Under the pieces are notes generated by a model. It ran no database searches, was not told where the DNA came from, and was given only the letters and a program-made list of their open reading frames with translations. Source: Nostoc sp. LEGE 06077 (GTDB lineage: Bacteria; Cyanobacteriota; Cyanobacteriia; Cyanobacteriales; Nostocaceae). Taken from it: a DNA stretch of 64,000 nt. Positions 1 to 9,522 of this stretch are shown here, in pieces. The stretch is taken from the NCBI RefSeq assembly GCF_015207705.1, contig NZ_JADEWI010000003.1, forward strand, positions 62,001 through 126,000. The letters run 5' to 3'. A program made the translations under genes and the position numbers. Position 1 is the first letter of the stretch. Each line of letters begins with the position of its first letter.

Positions 1-86
1 ATTGGCTAATCTTTGTTAACTAAAGATAAAATGGTTAAGCCCGAAAGGACACAAGTCTCCCATTGCTGAAAACTTTACCTCCTACC

Positions 87-824
87 ATGTCTGTTCATTC
101 CAAAATCTACGAAGGCAAAGCAAAAATACTCTATACAACAGATAATCCAGAAATCTTGTTGGCTGATTTTAAAGATGATGCGACTGCTTTTAATGCCCAA
201 AAGCGTGGCAACATCATTGGCAAGGGAAAAATTAACTGTAGTATTTCTAGCCAGTTATTTAAACAATTGGAAGTAAACGGTATAAGAACTCACTTTATTG
301 ACAGCCCAGCCCCAAATCAAATGCGGGTGAAAGCAGTTAAGATTTTACCATTAGAAGTAGTTATCAGAAATATTGCAGCTGGTAGCCTCAGTCAACAAAC
401 AGGTTTACCAGTAGGTACAGTTTTAAAACAGCCTTTGGTTGAGTTTTATTACAAAAATGATCAATTAGGCGACCCGCTGTTGACAAGCGATCGCCTACTC
501 TTGCTAGAACTAGCTACCACGGAACAAGTAGACCTAATTAAGAATCTAGCATTGCAAATCAATGAGTTTCTGCAAAGCTTTTGGCAGCAATGTGGCATTA
601 CCCTAGTAGACTTCAAATTAGAATTCGGCTTGGACTCACAACAGCAGATAATCTTGGCAGATGAAATTAGTCCAGATACCTGTCGTTTGTGGGACACAGC
701 AGAAACTGACCCTAACCGTCGAGTCATGGATAAAGACCGCTTCCGCCGAGATTTAGGCAATGTAGAAGACGCTTACCAAGAGGTTTTACAACGAGTGCTA
801 CAAACAGTAGACAGTAAAAATTAA
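87..824 (+). CDS. purC: phosphoribosylaminoimidazole-succinocarboxamide synthase (SAICAR synthetase)
   Basis: The product joins aspartate to CAIR using ATP in de novo purine synthesis, in the cytoplasm. The N-terminal YEGKAK motif (residues 8-13), the LVDFKLEFG signature and the LADEISPDTCRLW block are all present. The length of 245 aa is normal for the family. I chose the ATG at 87 because the YEGKAK motif then sits at the usual distance from the start; an in-frame TTG at 63 would add eight atypical residues. It lies just upstream of omp85 on the same strand, and this purC-omp85-lpx neighbourhood is familiar from Nostoc-type genomes. Confidence 0.95.
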   Translation: MSVHSKIYEGKAKILYTTDNPEILLADFKDDATAFNAQKRGNIIGKGKINCSISSQLFKQLEVNGIRTHFIDSPAPNQMRVKAVKILPLEVVIRNIAAGSLSQQTGLPVGTVLKQPLVEFYYKNDQLGDPLLTSDRLLLLELATTEQVDLIKNLALQINEFLQSFWQQCGITLVDFKLEFGLDSQQQIILADEISPDTCRLWDTAETDPNRRVMDKDRFRRDLGNVEDAYQEVLQRVLQTVDSKN

Positions 825-933
825 ACTGATGTACCTTGTCATTGGTTATTGGTATTGACAAAGGACAAATGACCAATGACTAATGACTATTAACTAGTGT
901 GTGATTGTGTGCGGAAGTGAAGAGGAATATAAA

Positions 934-3468
934 ATGCGTTTATCTCCTATATTAGTAGCAGCTGTAGCAATTGCAGCGCCATTAAGTGGCTCTCTCAGAG
1001 CGAATGCCCAAACTGCTGAAGGGTTGTTACAACAGACAGCTAAAGTTGTCGAACCCTCGACAAGTCAGCCACAAGAGAAGGACGCAGGCCAAAGTTCAGC
1101 CAGGGAAAGTTTAAAATCTGCGATCAACTCCCCAGAAGCTAAGGTACTGGAAGATACTCAACCCAAATCTGTGAAAGTTTTGCCAACGCAGTCAGCCGCA
1201 AAACTAAAACAGCAAGTGATAGTACCCACATTAACAGTACCAACAATTGCCCAAACTCCAGAAACAATTCCCAATCCTGATACTCAACAGCCTAATACCG
1301 TTCCTGATAGTTCATCTCCAGCTACGCAACCAACCCCTGAACCAGAGAACACCACCCCGCCAACGACAGAACCCGCATTTCCCACAACTCCTGGTAACAC
1401 TCAACCAGGAAATAACATTCCATCGACGATAGAACCTGCTTTTCCGACAACGCCTGGTAATACTCAACCAGGAAATACCATCCCATCGACGATAGAACCC
1501 GCATCTCCGGGGAATACTCAACCAAGTAACACTCAACCAGAGAATACCACTCCGCCAACGATAGAACCTGCATTTCCCACATCTCCTGGTAACACTCAAC
1601 CTAATGGCGCTGCCGAAACAACAGAACCAAGGGTGTTAGTCTCAGAAGTAGTTGTCAGACCCCAGACAGGACAATTAACACCAGAACTAGAAGAAAAAGT
1701 TTATCAAGTTATTCGGACTCAACCAGGCCGGACAACCACCCGTACACAGTTGCAAGAAGATATTAATTCTATCTTTGGCACTGGTTTCTTTTCCAACGTT
1801 CAAGCATTGCCAGAAGATACACCCTTGGGCGTGCGGGTTAGCTTTGTTGTCCAGCCTAACCCCGTACTGACAAAAGTAGAAATCCAAGCTAATCCTGGTA
1901 CTAGTGTCGCTTCTGTTCTTCCTGCTAATACAGCAGATGAAGTGTTTAAGGATCAGTATGGCAAAATTCTCAACTTGCGGGATTTGCAAGAAGGCATAAA
2001 AACTTTAACCAAACGTTATCAAGACCAAGGTTATGTGTTAGCCAACGTGATTGGTGCGCCCCAAGTTGGGGAAAATGGAGTTGTAACTCTGCAAGTAGCA
2101 GAAGGCGTAGTTGAAAATATTAAAGTCCGGTTCCGTAACAAAGAAGGTCAAGAAACCGACGATCAAGGTAGACCAATTCGCGGACGGACACAAGAGTATA
2201 TTATTAAACGCGAAGTAGAATTAAAGCCAGGACAAGTATTTAATCGAAATACAGTCCAAAAAGACCTGCAACGGGTATATGGACTGGGATTATTTGAAGA
2301 TGTGAATGTTTCTTTAGATCCTGGTACTGACCCCAGCAAAGTTGATGTGGTAGTGAATGTAGCCGAACGGAGTAGCGGTTCTATTGCCGCCGGGGCTGGG
2401 ATTAGTTCTGCCAGTGGATTATTTGGTACGGTGAGTTATCAACAGCAAAACCTCAACGGGAGAAACCAAAAATTAGGTGCAGAAGTGCAGGTGGGAACCA
2501 GAGAATTACTGTTTGATTTGCGCTACACCGACCCCTGGATTGCCGGCGACCCCTACCGCACTTCCTACACAGCCAATATTTTCCGCCGTAGTTCCATTTC
2601 CTTGGTATATGAAGGCACAGACGACAACGTTGAAACCTTTAGAAATATTGGAGATACTGATGGCGATCGCCCCCGTGTGCTGCGGTTAGGTGGTGGTGTT
2701 ACCTTTACCCGTCCTTTGTCTAGTAATCCCTACGAGCGCTCAGAGTGGACGGCTTCTGCTGGTTTGCAATATCAAAGAGTTTCTAGCCGCGATGCTGATG
2801 GTAATCTCCGAAGATTTGGGACAGTGTACGATGACAATAACAATAACCAAGCTGGAGAATTAATTCCCTTAAGCTTGTCTAGTGAAGGTCAAGACGACTT
2901 ATTGCTATTACAACTGGGAACCCAGCGCGATCGGCGGAACAATCCCTTACAACCTACTAGTGGTTCTTTCCTCCGCTTGGGAGTTGATCAGTCCGTGCCA
3001 GTAGGGCTAGGTAATATTTTACTAACCCGATTACGGGGGAGCTATAGCCAATACATTCCCGTTAAATTCACTAACTTTACTAAAGGCGCACAAACCCTAG
3101 CTTTTAATATCCAAGGCGGCACTATTTTGGGTGACTTGCCCCCTTACGAAGCCTTTACTTTAGGTGGTAGCAACTCTGTTCGTGGCTATGAAGAAGGTAC
3201 ATTGGCCAGTGGACGCACTTACGTGCAAGCATCTGTTGAGTATCGCTTCCCAGTATTTTCTATCGTGAGTGGCGCACTCTTTGCTGATTTTGGCAGCGAC
3301 TTAGGTAGCAGTACCAGAGCCGCAGAAGTCCTCAACAAAAATGGGACTGGCTATGGTTATGGTCTGGGCGTGCGTGTGCAATCCCCCTTGGGGCCAATTC
3401 GGATTGACTATGGTATTAACGATGATGGTGATAGCCGCATCAATTTTGGCATCGGCGAAAGATTTTAA
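934..3468 (+). CDS. omp85: Omp85/BamA-family outer membrane assembly protein
   Basis: This is the outer-membrane beta-barrel insertase. A signal peptide covers about residues 1-26 and ends near ANAQ. A long Pro/Thr/Asn-rich linker (about 75-230) contains tandem units of the type PGNTQPGNTIPSTIEPA. POTRA-like segments follow (about 240-490), then the barrel, with the conserved VRGY motif and a terminal Phe (GERF). The 844-residue length and disordered linker fit cyanobacterial Omp85. I prefer the ATG at 934, preceded by an AGAGGAAT-type ribosome site, over an in-frame GTG at 901 that would place residues before the signal peptide. It heads the lpxC-fabZ-lpxA-lpxB block, linking protein and lipid A assembly of the outer membrane. 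Confidence 0.95.
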   Translation: MRLSPILVAAVAIAAPLSGSLRANAQTAEGLLQQTAKVVEPSTSQPQEKDAGQSSARESLKSAINSPEAKVLEDTQPKSVKVLPTQSAAKLKQQVIVPTLTVPTIAQTPETIPNPDTQQPNTVPDSSSPATQPTPEPENTTPPTTEPAFPTTPGNTQPGNNIPSTIEPAFPTTPGNTQPGNTIPSTIEPASPGNTQPSNTQPENTTPPTIEPAFPTSPGNTQPNGAAETTEPRVLVSEVVVRPQTGQLTPELEEKVYQVIRTQPGRTTTRTQLQEDINSIFGTGFFSNVQALPEDTPLGVRVSFVVQPNPVLTKVEIQANPGTSVASVLPANTADEVFKDQYGKILNLRDLQEGIKTLTKRYQDQGYVLANVIGAPQVGENGVVTLQVAEGVVENIKVRFRNKEGQETDDQGRPIRGRTQEYIIKREVELKPGQVFNRNTVQKDLQRVYGLGLFEDVNVSLDPGTDPSKVDVVVNVAERSSGSIAAGAGISSASGLFGTVSYQQQNLNGRNQKLGAEVQVGTRELLFDLRYTDPWIAGDPYRTSYTANIFRRSSISLVYEGTDDNVETFRNIGDTDGDRPRVLRLGGGVTFTRPLSSNPYERSEWTASAGLQYQRVSSRDADGNLRRFGTVYDDNNNNQAGELIPLSLSSEGQDDLLLLQLGTQRDRRNNPLQPTSGSFLRLGVDQSVPVGLGNILLTRLRGSYSQYIPVKFTNFTKGAQTLAFNIQGGTILGDLPPYEAFTLGGSNSVRGYEEGTLASGRTYVQASVEYRFPVFSIVSGALFADFGSDLGSSTRAAEVLNKNGTGYGYGLGVRVQSPLGPIRIDYGINDDGDSRINFGIGERF

Positions 3469-3473
3469 ACAGG

Positions 3474-3560
3474 CTGAAGTGTGAAGCTTAGAAAACGCTA
3501 ATTTCCTACTTCACACTTCATACTTCATACTTTCTCTTGACTCTTGACCCTTAACCCTTG
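3474..3560. repeat. degenerate heptamer-type tandem repeats
   Basis: The spacer between omp85 and lpxC consists of iterated short units such as CTTCATA and CTTGACC. This is typical Nostoc short tandemly repeated DNA. Similar runs occur near 7424-7480 and 42085-42130. Confidence 0.5.
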
Positions 3561-3592
3561 ACTATTTATTAAGGTGTATTAAATTTTTGCCG

Positions 3593-4462
3593 ATGCAACA
3601 GCACACCATCGCCGGGGAAGTCTGCCAAACAGGAGTTGGGTTACATAGCGGCATAACTACCAATGTGCGGATATTACCAGCCCCAGCAAACAGTGGGCGT
3701 TATTTTGTGCGGGTAGATTTACCTGATTTGCCAATTATTCCTGCCCAAATTGCCGCAGTTAATGAGACTGTTCTCTCAACTCAATTGGGTAAAGGTGAAG
3801 CATCAGTTCGGACAGTTGAGCATTTATTGGCAACATTAGCAAGTATGGGTGTGAATAATGCCCGGATTGAAATAGACGGGCCAGAAGTGCCGCTGTTGGA
3901 TGGTTCAGCACAGCTTTGGGCTGCTCAGATTGCTCAAGTTGGTTTAGAAGCACAATCAGTGAATGATAATCAAGAAAACTTGACAGTCAAAGAACCAATC
4001 TGGATTTATCAAGAAGATGCTTTTGTTGGTGCTATACCAGCAGCCGAAACCCGCTTTAGTTATGGGATTGATTTTGATTTGCCGGCAATTGGCAACCAAT
4101 GGCACAGTTGGTTGCTGGCTACTGATGTGAATGAGGCGGCTGATAGTTTTGCCGCGGAAATTGCACCTGCGCGGACTTTTGGTTTATTACATCAAATAGA
4201 ATACTTACAAAAGGCTGGATTAATCAAAGGTGGCAGCTTGGATAATGCCCTCGTTTGCGGCTCGGAAGGATGGCTAAATCCGCCATTAAGATTTGCAAAT
4301 GAGCCAGTCCGTCATAAGATATTGGATTTAGTAGGAGATTTGAGTTTATTAGGAATTTTCCCCCAAGCTCATTTCTTAGCGTACAAAGCCAGCCACAATT
4401 TACATATACAACTCGCGCAAAGGATTTTAGCGGTACAGCAAAATCCCAATGACAAAATCTGA
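3593..4462 (+). CDS. lpxC: UDP-3-O-acyl-N-acetylglucosamine deacetylase
   Basis: LpxC performs the committed zinc-dependent deacetylation of lipid A synthesis. The protein starts with the typical [16 protein letters not shown] segment, carries the VEHLLATL zinc-ligand His, and later [11 protein letters not shown] with the second His and the Asp ligand. About 289 residues is normal. The ATG at 3593 is preferred over a TTG two codons upstream. It lies between omp85 and fabZ, all on the + strand, consistent with one outer-membrane biogenesis operon. Confidence 0.95.
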   Translation: MQQHTIAGEVCQTGVGLHSGITTNVRILPAPANSGRYFVRVDLPDLPIIPAQIAAVNETVLSTQLGKGEASVRTVEHLLATLASMGVNNARIEIDGPEVPLLDGSAQLWAAQIAQVGLEAQSVNDNQENLTVKEPIWIYQEDAFVGAIPAAETRFSYGIDFDLPAIGNQWHSWLLATDVNEAADSFAAEIAPARTFGLLHQIEYLQKAGLIKGGSLDNALVCGSEGWLNPPLRFANEPVRHKILDLVGDLSLLGIFPQAHFLAYKASHNLHIQLAQRILAVQQNPNDKI

Positions 4463-4519
4463 GAGGATTTTAGCGCCATCCCATTTAAATTTCTACAGTC
4501 AAAGTCAAACTAACCGCCA

Positions 4520-5041
4520 ATGTCAATTATTGCAGAAGTGAATAGTAGCGATGCGATCGCATCCTCATCTAGTGCCACCCAAACTCCAACTGCATCTGAA
4601 GTGAAAACAACCTTCACCTCAGAAGAAATTCAGCAGTTGCTACCCCATCGCTATCCATTTCTCCTGGTAGACAAAATTATTGACTATGTACCAGGAAAAG
4701 TGGCTGTAGGCGTTAAAAATGTTACTATTAACGAACCTCAATTTCAAGGACATTTCCCCGGTAGACCACTTATGCCAGGTGTGCTAATTGTCGAAGCAAT
4801 GGCACAAGTAGGCGGAATTGTGTTAACACAACTACCAGAATATGATGCAGGTGGACTGTTTGTATTTGCTGGTATCGATAAAGCCCGCTTCCGCCGTCAA
4901 GTTGTCCCTGGAGATCAGCTAATCATGACAGTGGAACTGTTATGTATCAAACAACGTCGGTTTGGGAAGATGCAAGCTCGGGCCGAAGTTGATGGACAAC
5001 TCGCCGCTGAAGGCGACTTGATGTTTTCGCTTGTTAGTTAA
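4520..5041 (+). CDS. fabZ: 3-hydroxyacyl-[ACP] dehydratase FabZ
   Basis: FabZ dehydrates 3-hydroxyacyl-ACP in fatty acid synthesis and competes with LpxA for hydroxyacyl-ACP. The hot-dog fold motifs are clear: [13 protein letters not shown], then [20 protein letters not shown] with the catalytic His and Glu. The 173-aa protein has a Ser/Thr-rich N-terminal extension of about 30 residues before the domain. It sits 57 bp after lpxC in the usual lpxC-fabZ-lpxA order. Confidence 0.95.
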   Translation: MSIIAEVNSSDAIASSSSATQTPTASEVKTTFTSEEIQQLLPHRYPFLLVDKIIDYVPGKVAVGVKNVTINEPQFQGHFPGRPLMPGVLIVEAMAQVGGIVLTQLPEYDAGGLFVFAGIDKARFRRQVVPGDQLIMTVELLCIKQRRFGKMQARAEVDGQLAAEGDLMFSLVS

Positions 5042-5296
5042 CAACTTGTTGTCTGAGTACAACCGTGATGTACCTAGACTCAATCCTGATAAAGGATAAC
5101 AAGTCAACAACTGCCCAAAATAGTATTGGAAATTTGAAAATTTCTTGATTTTCGCTGCCCTCTCTGACGAGACGCTACGCGAACACACTTAACTTGCTTC
5201 GCCCGACACACTTTCGACAGCTGAAGTTCTACCAACTCAGCAACGCCAGGTGCTATCAAAGCACTGGCTTTTCAAGACAGTTTTGGAGATTCACCC

Positions 5297-6115
5297 TTGA
5301 AGACTCTTATTCATCCAACGGCTGTAGTTCATCCTAAAGCAGAACTCCACCCTACAGTGCAAGTCGGTGCCTATGCTGTGATTGGAGCGCACGTCAAAGT
5401 TGGCCCAGAAACAATTATTGGCGCTCACGTAGTGCTAGAAGGGCCTTGTGAAATTGGGGCGCGAAATCAGATTTTTCCAGGTGCAGCTATCGGCATGGAA
5501 CCCCAGGATCTCAAATTCGTGGGGGAACCTACCTGGGTAAGAATTGGTGACGATAATTTAATTCGAGAATATGTCACCATTAATCGTGCCACAGGTGAGG
5601 GAGAAGCCACAATTATCGGCAGTAATAACTTGCTGATGGCTTATGTTCATGTGGCGCATAACTGCATAATTGAAGACCATGTAATCATTCCTAACTCGGT
5701 GGCCTTAGCAGGTCATGTCCATATTGAGTCTCGTGCCAGACTAGGTGGAGTGTTGGGAGTTCATCAATTTGTGCATATTGGTCAGCACTCAATGGTCGGT
5801 GGAATGTCACGGATTGATCGGGATGTACCGCCATATATGCTAGTGGAAGGTAATCCTGTACGGGTCAGAACCCTAAATTTGGTAGGTCTGAAACGCTCTG
5901 GGATGCCAGCCAGTGACCTGCAAACTTTGAAAAAAGCCTTTCGCATTCTCTACCGTTCTAACTTGACTTTTAAGGAAGCATTAGAACAGTTAGAACAGCT
6001 AGGAGATACAGAACAACTACAGCACTTACGTCGCTTTATCCTCCTGTCGCAAATGCCAGGAAGACGTGGCTTGATTCCAGGGAAAGGTAAAGCCAACGCG
6101 AGTGATGAATCCTAA
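5297..6115 (+). CDS. lpxA: acyl-[ACP]-UDP-N-acetylglucosamine O-acyltransferase
   Basis: LpxA makes the first O-acylation of UDP-GlcNAc in lipid A synthesis. Residues 1-190 are imperfect hexapeptide repeats (IHPTAVVHPKAEL and similar) forming a left-handed beta-helix, including the AYVHVAHNC segment with the catalytic His. A helical C-terminal region follows. The start is a TTG at 5297: no upstream ATG fits, and the family normally begins at this IHPTA segment. The spacer from fabZ (255 bp) contains a short Nostoc repeat near 5158-5185. Confidence 0.92.
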   Translation: MKTLIHPTAVVHPKAELHPTVQVGAYAVIGAHVKVGPETIIGAHVVLEGPCEIGARNQIFPGAAIGMEPQDLKFVGEPTWVRIGDDNLIREYVTINRATGEGEATIIGSNNLLMAYVHVAHNCIIEDHVIIPNSVALAGHVHIESRARLGGVLGVHQFVHIGQHSMVGGMSRIDRDVPPYMLVEGNPVRVRTLNLVGLKRSGMPASDLQTLKKAFRILYRSNLTFKEALEQLEQLGDTEQLQHLRRFILLSQMPGRRGLIPGKGKANASDES

Positions 6116-6127
6116 GTTATGTAGGAG

Positions 6128-6225
6128 AAATTAGGAGTTATACCATTTTGGATTGAAGATGTTGGGTTTTATGAATCCATTTATCTAAATCAATTTTGAA
6201 ATTGGTACTATGGAACTCCTAATTT
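6128..6225. mobile_element. MITE-like hairpin element between lpxA and lpxB
   Basis: The segment is bounded by exact 12-bp inverted repeats, AAATTAGGAGTT at 6128-6139 and AACTCCTAATTT at 6214-6225. A second imperfect pair (TACCATTTTGGATTG against CAATTTTGAAATTGGTA) lies inside. There is no coding capacity. The transcript would fold into a long hairpin and could act on lpxB expression. Confidence 0.6.
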
Positions 6226-6259
6226 CTTGCAGGAAAATTTGAATTAATTGTTAATTAAA

Positions 6260-7423
6260 ATGCGGATATTTATCAGCACTGGCGAAGTGTCTGGCGATTT
6301 GCAAGGGTCACTGTTGATTGCAGCGATGCAACGCCAAGCGGCTACTGCTGGGTGGGAATTAGAAATTGTTGCCCTCGGTGGCGAAAAAATGGCAAAGGCA
6401 GGGGCGACAATTTTGGGCAATACCAGTGGTATTGGCTCAATGGGTCTTTTAGAATCTCTGCCATATATTGTACCGACTCTATTGGTACAACAAAAAGCGA
6501 TCGACTACCTCAAGCAAAATCCGCCTGACTTAGTTGTGCTGATTGATTATATGGGGCCAAACCTCGGCATTGGGACTTACATACAGCAAAATCTGCCTGA
6601 TGTGCCTGTCGTATATTACATTGCCCCGCAAGAATGGGTTTGGTCAATGAGTCTGCGGAATACATCACGGATTGTGGGATTTACGGATAAACTCTTAGCC
6701 ATATTCCCCGAAGAAGCACGTTATTACCGAGAAAATGGGGGAAATGTTAGCTGGGTAGGACACCCGTTAATTGATCGGATGCAGGATGCACCCAATCGTC
6801 AGGCGGCGCGTGCAGAATTGGGAATTGCACCAGAACAAATTGCGATCGCACTTCTGCCAGCTTCTCGTCAGCAAGAACTCAAATATCTTTTACCCATAAT
6901 TTTTCAAGCGGCTCAGACAATTCAAGCCAAGTTACCAGAAGCACACTTTTGGATTCCCCTCTCTTTAGAAAGCTTTAGACAACCAATTGCAGCCGCAATT
7001 CAAAGTTATGGTTTGCGAGCGACAATCCTATCTGGTCAACAAAAAGAAGTGTTTGCGGCGGCTGATTTCGCCATTACCAAGTCCGGCACAGTTAACTTAG
7101 AACTGGCGCTGTTTAACGTACCACAAGTTGTAGTTTATCGCCTCAATCCTATCACTGTGTGGATTGCGCGGAAAATTCTCCAAGGTTCCATCCCCTTTGC
7201 TTCACCAGTCAACTTAGTGGTGATGCGGGAGATTGTGCCAGAATTATTACAAGAAAAAGCTACACCAGAGAATATTACCCAAGCCGCGATGGAAATACTG
7301 CTGAATCCTGAACGCCGACGGCAGACATTGACAGAATATGCCCAAATGCGAAAATGTTTAGGAGAAATTGGTGTATGCGATCGCGCTGCTCAAGAAATTT
7401 TGCAAATGCTCAATAAATCATGA
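6260..7423 (+). CDS. lpxB: lipid-A-disaccharide synthase
   Basis: LpxB condenses lipid X with UDP-2,3-diacylglucosamine at the inner membrane. The N-terminal ISTGEVSGDLQG motif is diagnostic of the GT19 family, and later blocks include QEWVWS, VGHPLIDR, LPASRQQELK and AITKSGTVNLELAL. The length of 387 aa is normal. The ATG at 6260 is preferred over a TTG at 6248. It is separated from lpxA by the hairpin element at 6128-6225, so coupling with the upstream genes may be altered. Confidence 0.95.
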   Translation: MRIFISTGEVSGDLQGSLLIAAMQRQAATAGWELEIVALGGEKMAKAGATILGNTSGIGSMGLLESLPYIVPTLLVQQKAIDYLKQNPPDLVVLIDYMGPNLGIGTYIQQNLPDVPVVYYIAPQEWVWSMSLRNTSRIVGFTDKLLAIFPEEARYYRENGGNVSWVGHPLIDRMQDAPNRQAARAELGIAPEQIAIALLPASRQQELKYLLPIIFQAAQTIQAKLPEAHFWIPLSLESFRQPIAAAIQSYGLRATILSGQQKEVFAAADFAITKSGTVNLELALFNVPQVVVYRLNPITVWIARKILQGSIPFASPVNLVVMREIVPELLQEKATPENITQAAMEILLNPERRRQTLTEYAQMRKCLGEIGVCDRAAQEILQMLNKS

Positions 7424-7643
7424 AAGATGAAGTATAAATTATGAAGTGTGAAGTCTGAAGTCTGAAGTGATGAGTTAAAGCGCAGTTAAATTGTTTACTC
7501 AGCACTCACACTTCGGCTTCTCCTATCGGAGACGCTGTGCGAACGCTCAGTGTACAGACACTCAGCACGGGCTAAACGCCCCGCTATCGCTCTAAGCGCA
7601 GCCATGCCCGCAGGGCTTTACAGCACTTTTAACTCAGCACTCA
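7424..7643. repeat. Nostoc-type short repeats upstream of the methyltransferase
   Basis: The spacer starts with iterated TGAAGTN heptamers. It continues with a palindromic unit CGGCTTCTCCTATCGGAGACG near 7514, related to the unit near 5165. A second repeat of the GGGCTAAACGCCCCGCT type follows near 7569-7618. No gene is evident. Confidence 0.55.
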
Positions 7644-8891
7644 ATGAGAAAACGACGACCAATCGCAGTTGATTTGTTCGCAGGCGCAGGTGGTATGAGC
7701 CTTGGCTTTGAACAAGCTGGCTTTGATGTATTGGCAGCCGTCGAAATTGACCCCATCCACTGCGCCACCCATGAGTTTAACTTTCCCTTTTGTACAGTAT
7801 TGTGCAAAAGTGTAGAAGACACCACAGGAGAAGAAATTCGCCAGCGTTCCAAAATAGGCGATCGCGAAATTGATGCTGTTATTTGTGGTAGTCCCTGTCA
7901 AGGCTTTTCACTCATGGGTAAACGGGTTTTTGATGACCCACGAAATTCTCTAGTATTTCACTTTCATCGGTTGGTCTTAGAATTACAACCAAAATATTTT
8001 GTGATGGAAAATGTTCGCGGAATTACAGTTGGCGAACACAAACAAATCCTCAAAAGTTTAATTAGTGAGTTTAAAGCTCACGGCTATCAGGTAGAAGAAA
8101 ATTATCAAGTTCTTAACGCTGCTCACTATGGTGTACCACAGTCCCGTGAGCGCTTGTTTCTTTTAGGCGCTAGACGAGATGTCAAATTACCCAAGTATCC
8201 CAAAGCAATTACCCAAATAGCCAAGCCCAATCAGTTAATTAAAAAAAATGCTTTACCACTGAGTCCGACAGTGTGGGATGCCATTGGTGATATCCCAGAA
8301 GTCGAACAATATTCAGAATTATTAGATAAAGATTGGGTATGTGCTGAATACGGCAAACCCAGCAATTATGCCTTGACACTGCGCGGTATCAAAACCTTAG
8401 CAGATAATTATGCCTGCGATCGCCTCTTTGATGCCCGGATTCTTTCTTCTAGTTTTAGAACTAAACACTCACCAACAACAATTCAACGTTTTCTAGAAAC
8501 TCCCCAAGGCGAAAGAGAACCCATTAGCCGCTTCCATAAACTGCATCCTGCTGGTGTCTGCAATACCTTACGCGCCGGAACAGATAGATACAGGGGTTCC
8601 TTCACTTCTCCACGACCAATTCATCCACACACACCCCGCTGTATCACAGTTAGGGAAGCCGCCAGACTGCATTCTTACCCAGACTGGTTTAGATTTCACA
8701 TCACCAAATGGCATGGCTTTCGCCAAGTAGGTAATTCCGTACCACCCCTATTAGCAAAAGCTGTGGCCAAAGAGATTATCCGCAGTTTAAAAGTCATTCC
8801 CATCAAACCCAGTTTTACACAGCAGCTAGGAGATGAAAAGCTATTGCAATTGAAAATATTCCAAGCAACACAACGTTATTTAAATGCTTAA
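7644..8891 (+). CDS. solitary C5-cytosine DNA methyltransferase
   Basis: All core motifs of an m5C methyltransferase can be read: motif I DLFAGAGGMSLGFE near residue 10, motif IV GSPCQGFS with the catalytic Cys near residue 87, motif VI ENVRG, motif VIII QSRERLF, and motif X RQVGNSVPPLLA near the C-terminus. The 415-aa length is normal. No restriction endonuclease gene lies beside it, so it looks like an orphan methylase. Conserved solitary m5C methylases of cyanobacteria include one acting on CGATCG, the core of HIP1. That specificity would fit this HIP1-rich genome but cannot be proved from the sequence. Start ATG at 7644. Confidence 0.93.
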   Translation: MRKRRPIAVDLFAGAGGMSLGFEQAGFDVLAAVEIDPIHCATHEFNFPFCTVLCKSVEDTTGEEIRQRSKIGDREIDAVICGSPCQGFSLMGKRVFDDPRNSLVFHFHRLVLELQPKYFVMENVRGITVGEHKQILKSLISEFKAHGYQVEENYQVLNAAHYGVPQSRERLFLLGARRDVKLPKYPKAITQIAKPNQLIKKNALPLSPTVWDAIGDIPEVEQYSELLDKDWVCAEYGKPSNYALTLRGIKTLADNYACDRLFDARILSSSFRTKHSPTTIQRFLETPQGEREPISRFHKLHPAGVCNTLRAGTDRYRGSFTSPRPIHPHTPRCITVREAARLHSYPDWFRFHITKWHGFRQVGNSVPPLLAKAVAKEIIRSLKVIPIKPSFTQQLGDEKLLQLKIFQATQRYLNA

Positions 8892-8908
8892 GTTTAAGGA
8901 ATATATCC

Positions 8909-8943
8909 GGCGATCGCTTCACTTAAGATTAGTCGCCTTTTTT
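8909..8943 (+). terminator. possible Rho-independent terminator of the methyltransferase gene
   Basis: GGCGA at 8909-8913 pairs with TCGCC at 8933-8937, followed by a run of six T. The stem is short, so support is moderate. Confidence 0.4.
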
Positions 8944-9522
8944 GAGCATAACTAAAATTACGTTGATATTCAATAATTTTTGGCTAACAACTAAATCCAC
9001 CTGTATACACTAAATCTAAAAACTTTATTTTTTCAAACTGTTCTCAATTTAGTAGTAGAAACTTAACATCCATAAGCCGTGACTTAGTTCGGTTTCACTA
9101 CATTCCAACACAATTTTACTCAAGTTAGAAAACCCACCTACATAAGTGGCTGTTCAACCTGGAGATTTTCACATCTCTTAACAAAACTACAAACTAGCTC
9201 CTGACACAACACACTGAAGAGACTAGTCGTAAAGTAACTAAAACTCCGCTTATTTTTGAGATTTACGCCAAAAAAACTTATTAAGTTCCGAAGTTTATGA
9301 CTTTGTAAGAATAAGCTATAAAACTCAACCTGTTATCTCAGAGATTTATAGCAATTGGTTAGCTTGGTTTAAAAACTTACCATAATTTACTATTTACATC
9401 CTATATCTCAAGGTAGAGAATAATGATTAATATTGATTTGGGCAACCTGAGCGAATTTCTATCTTAAGGGTGTTTGCTCAAACAGAGCCTGCCTAATTTA
9501 TCTCCAGTGCAACTGAGGTCAA
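8944..9522. other. non-coding gap before the TPR gene
   Basis: About 580 bp of AT-rich DNA without a plausible ORF on either strand. I see no tRNA, clear inverted repeat or riboswitch. It presumably carries the promoter of the TPR gene. Confidence 0.5.

Noticed and set aside
1380-1600. Regular repeats in omp85 considered as a CRISPR or minisatellite array
   Set aside because: They are in frame, encode the Pro/Thr/Asn-rich linker of Omp85, and vary between units, as expected for a disordered protein region.
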